Position numbers and translations under genes: made by a program. From Bacteroidota bacterium (GTDB taxonomy: Bacteria; Bacteroidota; Bacteroidia; Sphingobacteriales; Sphingobacteriaceae), in contig JAJYRG010000010.1 in the NCBI GenBank assembly GCA_021794195.1, forward strand, positions 1-46,321: DNA of 46,321 nucleotides, in the 5' to 3' direction. Below, in pieces: positions 44,172 to 46,321 of this stretch (positions are counted from its first letter, which is position 1; every line of letters starts with the position of its first letter). The notes under the pieces were generated by a model. The model was not told where the DNA came from. It made no database searches and saw only the letters and a program-made list of their open reading frames with translations.

Positions 44172-46118
44172 ATGAAAGATCAATCGATTCCTATGCTGTT
44201 CGTCTTTTTGTTGCTTACAGCTATATTATTCCAAGCAAATGCGCAACAACAAACACATGAATGGAGAGACGAAGTAGAGCTATTAAAAAGCGTAGACCAA
44301 TTACCGCTTTACCGGACAGGACAACACGTGGAGCAAATTTCTAGTTATGACCGTACAGGAGGCAATGATGATGGGTTTGACGGGACATACTCTTATATCC
44401 GGGAAGAAAATGGAAAGTTAATTATCGCAGATTTAAAAGGTCCAGGAATAGTGAACCGGATTTGGACGCCGACACCCACTGATGACACCTTATCTTTTTA
44501 TTTTGATGGAGAAGAATCACCGAGATTAGAAATCAAGTTTTCGGATCTTTTTTCAGGAGAGGTTTTTCCTTTTATAAAACCCATCTGCGGAAACGAAGTC
44601 GGAGGATATTATTGTTATATTCCTATTCCATATAAGGAATCACTAAAGATTGTCTTCAGTGGCGAAAAAATATTATTTCATCAAATACAACATCGGAATT
44701 TGCCGGATGTTGACGTCCAATCATGGACAGGAGATTTTACGGAATCAGATCGTACCCTGCTTTCTGAGGTTAGCGCATTATGGTCGAATATTTCCCCTAC
44801 AGTCCAACAGTTTGCTAAAGGACTGTCTCAAAATGTGGAAACCGAAGAGAAAGTATTTACGCTTCAACCAGGCGAAGAGGTACCGTTTTTCGATTCCAAA
44901 ACACCCGGTCGTATCGTGGGTTTTGATATAGATGCAGGCTCTTCTTTTGAAGGAACCTACAAAGATGTTATCCTTTCCGCTACCTGGGATAAGGAAGAGA
45001 TGGAAGCTATCTACGCTCCGGTGGCCGATTTCTTTGGATATGCGTATGGAAAGAGCGCTATGCGGAGCATGATCATGGGCAAACAGGGAAACTCTAACTA
45101 CTGCTATCTACCGATGCCTTATGACCAAGAAGCACAGATGAAACTGATCTATAAAAAACGGGAAGGTGAGATCCAACCTCCCATTTCAGTAAAAGCGAAA
45201 GTTTATCATAATCAACAAGCCAGGAAAACAGAAGAGGAAGGAAAGTTTTATGCGGTATGGAAACGGGAGAAACCGGAGGAAGGAGAATATTATGACTTTT
45301 TACAATTCGAAGGTAAAGGTCATTATATTGGAACAGTGCATCAAGCACAGGGATTACGTTCGGGTATGACCGAGTTCTTTGAAGGGGATGATGTGACACA
45401 GGTGGATGGAGAAATGCGCTTACATGGGACAGGGTCAGAAGATTATTATAACGGAGGATGGTATGCTTTGCTGGATCGGTGGGACAGAGGTGTGAGCCTT
45501 CCGATACACGGTTCATTGGATTACTCCTTGCCGATGGCCCGCACAGGGGGGTACCGCTTTTTTTTATCAGACAAAATGTCTTTTGACCGGGAAATCCATC
45601 ATATGATGGAACATGGACCCGAGGGAAATAAATTTCCGGTGGATTATACCTCCTTGGCCTTTTTTTATGGCGATCATCCTCCAGTAGAAAGGATGGATCC
45701 TGTTGCAAAGTTGCGGGAAGTATATTTTCCAAAGACACACGAATATTTTCCTCAATTGATGGATTTGACATTAGGCGGTGGGGCAAAAGTATCCTTTGAC
45801 AAAGGGGTGCTGATGACTACAGATGGGCAGCATATGATGCGCATAATGTTGAACGATGTTCCGGAAGGAAAATATCGATTAGCTATTTCTTATTTCGAAC
45901 GGCCTGAAGGTGCTGAGTTTGCTGTATGGCAACGCCAAAAACAATTGACAGAATGGAAGTCTACTTTTAATGAAAAAGAAGAGGTAAAAGAGCGTTCAGC
46001 CTTAGGGGAAATCGAACTCACGAAACAGACAAATTCGGTGACCTTTCAGGTACGGAAGCAGGGAGAGCGCGGCACTCAATTTGAGCTAGAACGGATTTAT
46101 CTGGAACGAATGGAATAA
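44172..46118 (+). CDS. GH172 (DUF2961) glycosidase, long form
   Basis: 648 residues with a signal peptide (about 1-24, ending QANA). The DUF2961 family features are IVNRIWTPTPTDDTLSFYFDGE, YCYIPIPYKESLKIVF, a second YCYLPMPYDQEAQMKLIY, GKGHYIGTV, FFEGDDVTQVDGE and HGTGSEDYYNGGWY. The paired YCY(I/L)P(I/M)PY motifs show two successive jelly-roll halves (about 45-180 and 230-520). Candidate catalytic Glu are 404 (EGDD) and 423 (GTGSED). A C-terminal beta domain (about 535-645) is extra compared with the short paralogue at 27640. Both paralogues in one locus suggest sequential or linkage-specific hydrolysis of furanosides. It is probably exported to the periplasm. Confidence 0.9.
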   Translation: MKDQSIPMLFVFLLLTAILFQANAQQQTHEWRDEVELLKSVDQLPLYRTGQHVEQISSYDRTGGNDDGFDGTYSYIREENGKLIIADLKGPGIVNRIWTPTPTDDTLSFYFDGEESPRLEIKFSDLFSGEVFPFIKPICGNEVGGYYCYIPIPYKESLKIVFSGEKILFHQIQHRNLPDVDVQSWTGDFTESDRTLLSEVSALWSNISPTVQQFAKGLSQNVETEEKVFTLQPGEEVPFFDSKTPGRIVGFDIDAGSSFEGTYKDVILSATWDKEEMEAIYAPVADFFGYAYGKSAMRSMIMGKQGNSNYCYLPMPYDQEAQMKLIYKKREGEIQPPISVKAKVYHNQQARKTEEEGKFYAVWKREKPEEGEYYDFLQFEGKGHYIGTVHQAQGLRSGMTEFFEGDDVTQVDGEMRLHGTGSEDYYNGGWYALLDRWDRGVSLPIHGSLDYSLPMARTGGYRFFLSDKMSFDREIHHMMEHGPEGNKFPVDYTSLAFFYGDHPPVERMDPVAKLREVYFPKTHEYFPQLMDLTLGGGAKVSFDKGVLMTTDGQHMMRIMLNDVPEGKYRLAISYFERPEGAEFAVWQRQKQLTEWKSTFNEKEEVKERSALGEIELTKQTNSVTFQVRKQGERGTQFELERIYLERME

Positions 46119-46199
46119 GAAGAAAAACAGGAGATATAGGGATTGGTTTAGAAATACGCTGGAACATAAACATGAAAACGTATTGTCCTAATATTTAGA

Positions 46200-46321
46200 A
46201 TGAAAATTTCACCCTTTTTTGTAATTTTTTTCACCTTTTTCTTTGAGGTATTATGGGCGCAGGACTGGAAAGATTTAGCCCCTCCGGAGGCTGGGGAAAC
46301 CTGGATTAGACCTGTCGGAGG
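46200..46321 (+). CDS. Exported protein, N-terminal fragment (cut by window end)
   Basis: An ATG at 46200 opens a frame through the window end (40 codons seen). A strongly hydrophobic signal peptide ends near LWAQ, followed by DWKDLAPPEAGETWIRPVGG. It is 81 bp after the long GH172 gene on the same strand and probably belongs to the same glycan locus. Too little is present to name a family. Confidence 0.65.
   Translation, partial: MKISPFFVIFFTFFFEVLWAQDWKDLAPPEAGETWIRPVG

Noticed and set aside
45094..45786. 230-codon minus-strand frame inside the second GH172 gene
   Set aside because: Despite its length it is antisense to a well-supported GH172 domain with both catalytic motifs; composition is that of a shadow frame.
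1..46321. tRNA, rRNA or intact transposable element
   Set aside because: No cloverleaf-like sequence, rRNA core or transposase-like protein was recognised on either strand; a tRNAscan or ISfinder search would settle it.

Overview
The window looks like a chromosomal segment of a glycan-degrading Bacteroidota bacterium, probably a Sphingobacteriia/Cytophagia-type soil or aquatic organism. The evidence is a SusC/SusD pair, many exported or lipoprotein glycosidases and sulfatases, a reg_prop/Y_Y_Y-type sensor kinase paired with an AraC-type response regulator, AT-rich DNA and the near absence of strong Shine-Dalgarno sequences. No rRNA, tRNA, CRISPR array, phage or intact insertion sequence was seen.

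Region 1 (1-7.4 kb): the 3' end of an iduronate-2-sulfatase-like gene, a bidirectional terminator, a convergent secreted GH32 fructanosidase, a small exported Dabb protein, and a two-component system. That system looks like a classic hybrid two-component protein (HTCS) split into a 1054-residue sensor kinase and a 268-residue REC-AraC regulator that overlap by 17 bp. Region 2 (7.5-14.8 kb): a tight operon of two GH43 enzymes, galT, galK, a lipoprotein galM and an SSS-family sugar symporter, that is, extracytoplasmic release of a sugar followed by galactose uptake and the Leloir pathway. Region 3 (14.8-21.8 kb): mostly housekeeping genes (hemW, nagA, a KamA-family radical SAM enzyme, an M1 metallopeptidase). 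It is interrupted by a ~1 kb gene-free island (17.3-18.27 kb) that holds a degenerate 21-bp tandem repeat and several hairpins.

Region 4 (21.9-25.2 kb): a decayed sulfatase 3' remnant, a DUF3472-type lipoprotein and an intact formylglycine sulfatase. Region 5 (25.3-46.3 kb) is the most interesting part. A secreted protein of unrecognised family, probably an alpha/alpha-barrel glycosidase, is divergent from an eight-gene operon: GH172 (DUF2961), a mutarotase-like lipoprotein (DUF6786-like), L-fucose/D-arabinose isomerase (fucI), a FucP-type permease, a 36-codon small ORF, an AraB-type ribulokinase, an ECF sigma factor and a LacI regulator. A second transcription unit follows: susC, susD, a DUF4886/SGNH lipoprotein with twin C-terminal modules, a second and longer GH172, and the start of a further exported protein.

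The fucI + fucP + araB + GH172 set, with no fuculose-1-phosphate aldolase, no L-arabinose isomerase and no L-ribulose-5-phosphate epimerase, makes a minimal complete route D-arabinose -> D-ribulose -> D-ribulose 5-phosphate. I therefore infer a D-arabinofuranoside (D-arabinan-like) utilisation locus. Near-identical palindromes with core GCTTAATCGATTAAGC lie in the divergent promoter region (two sites) and immediately before susC (one site). They fit LacI-family operators and tie the unknown protein, the catabolic operon and the SusCD operon into one regulon. Function, substrate and operator assignments are inferences from sequence reading and need computation or experiment to confirm.
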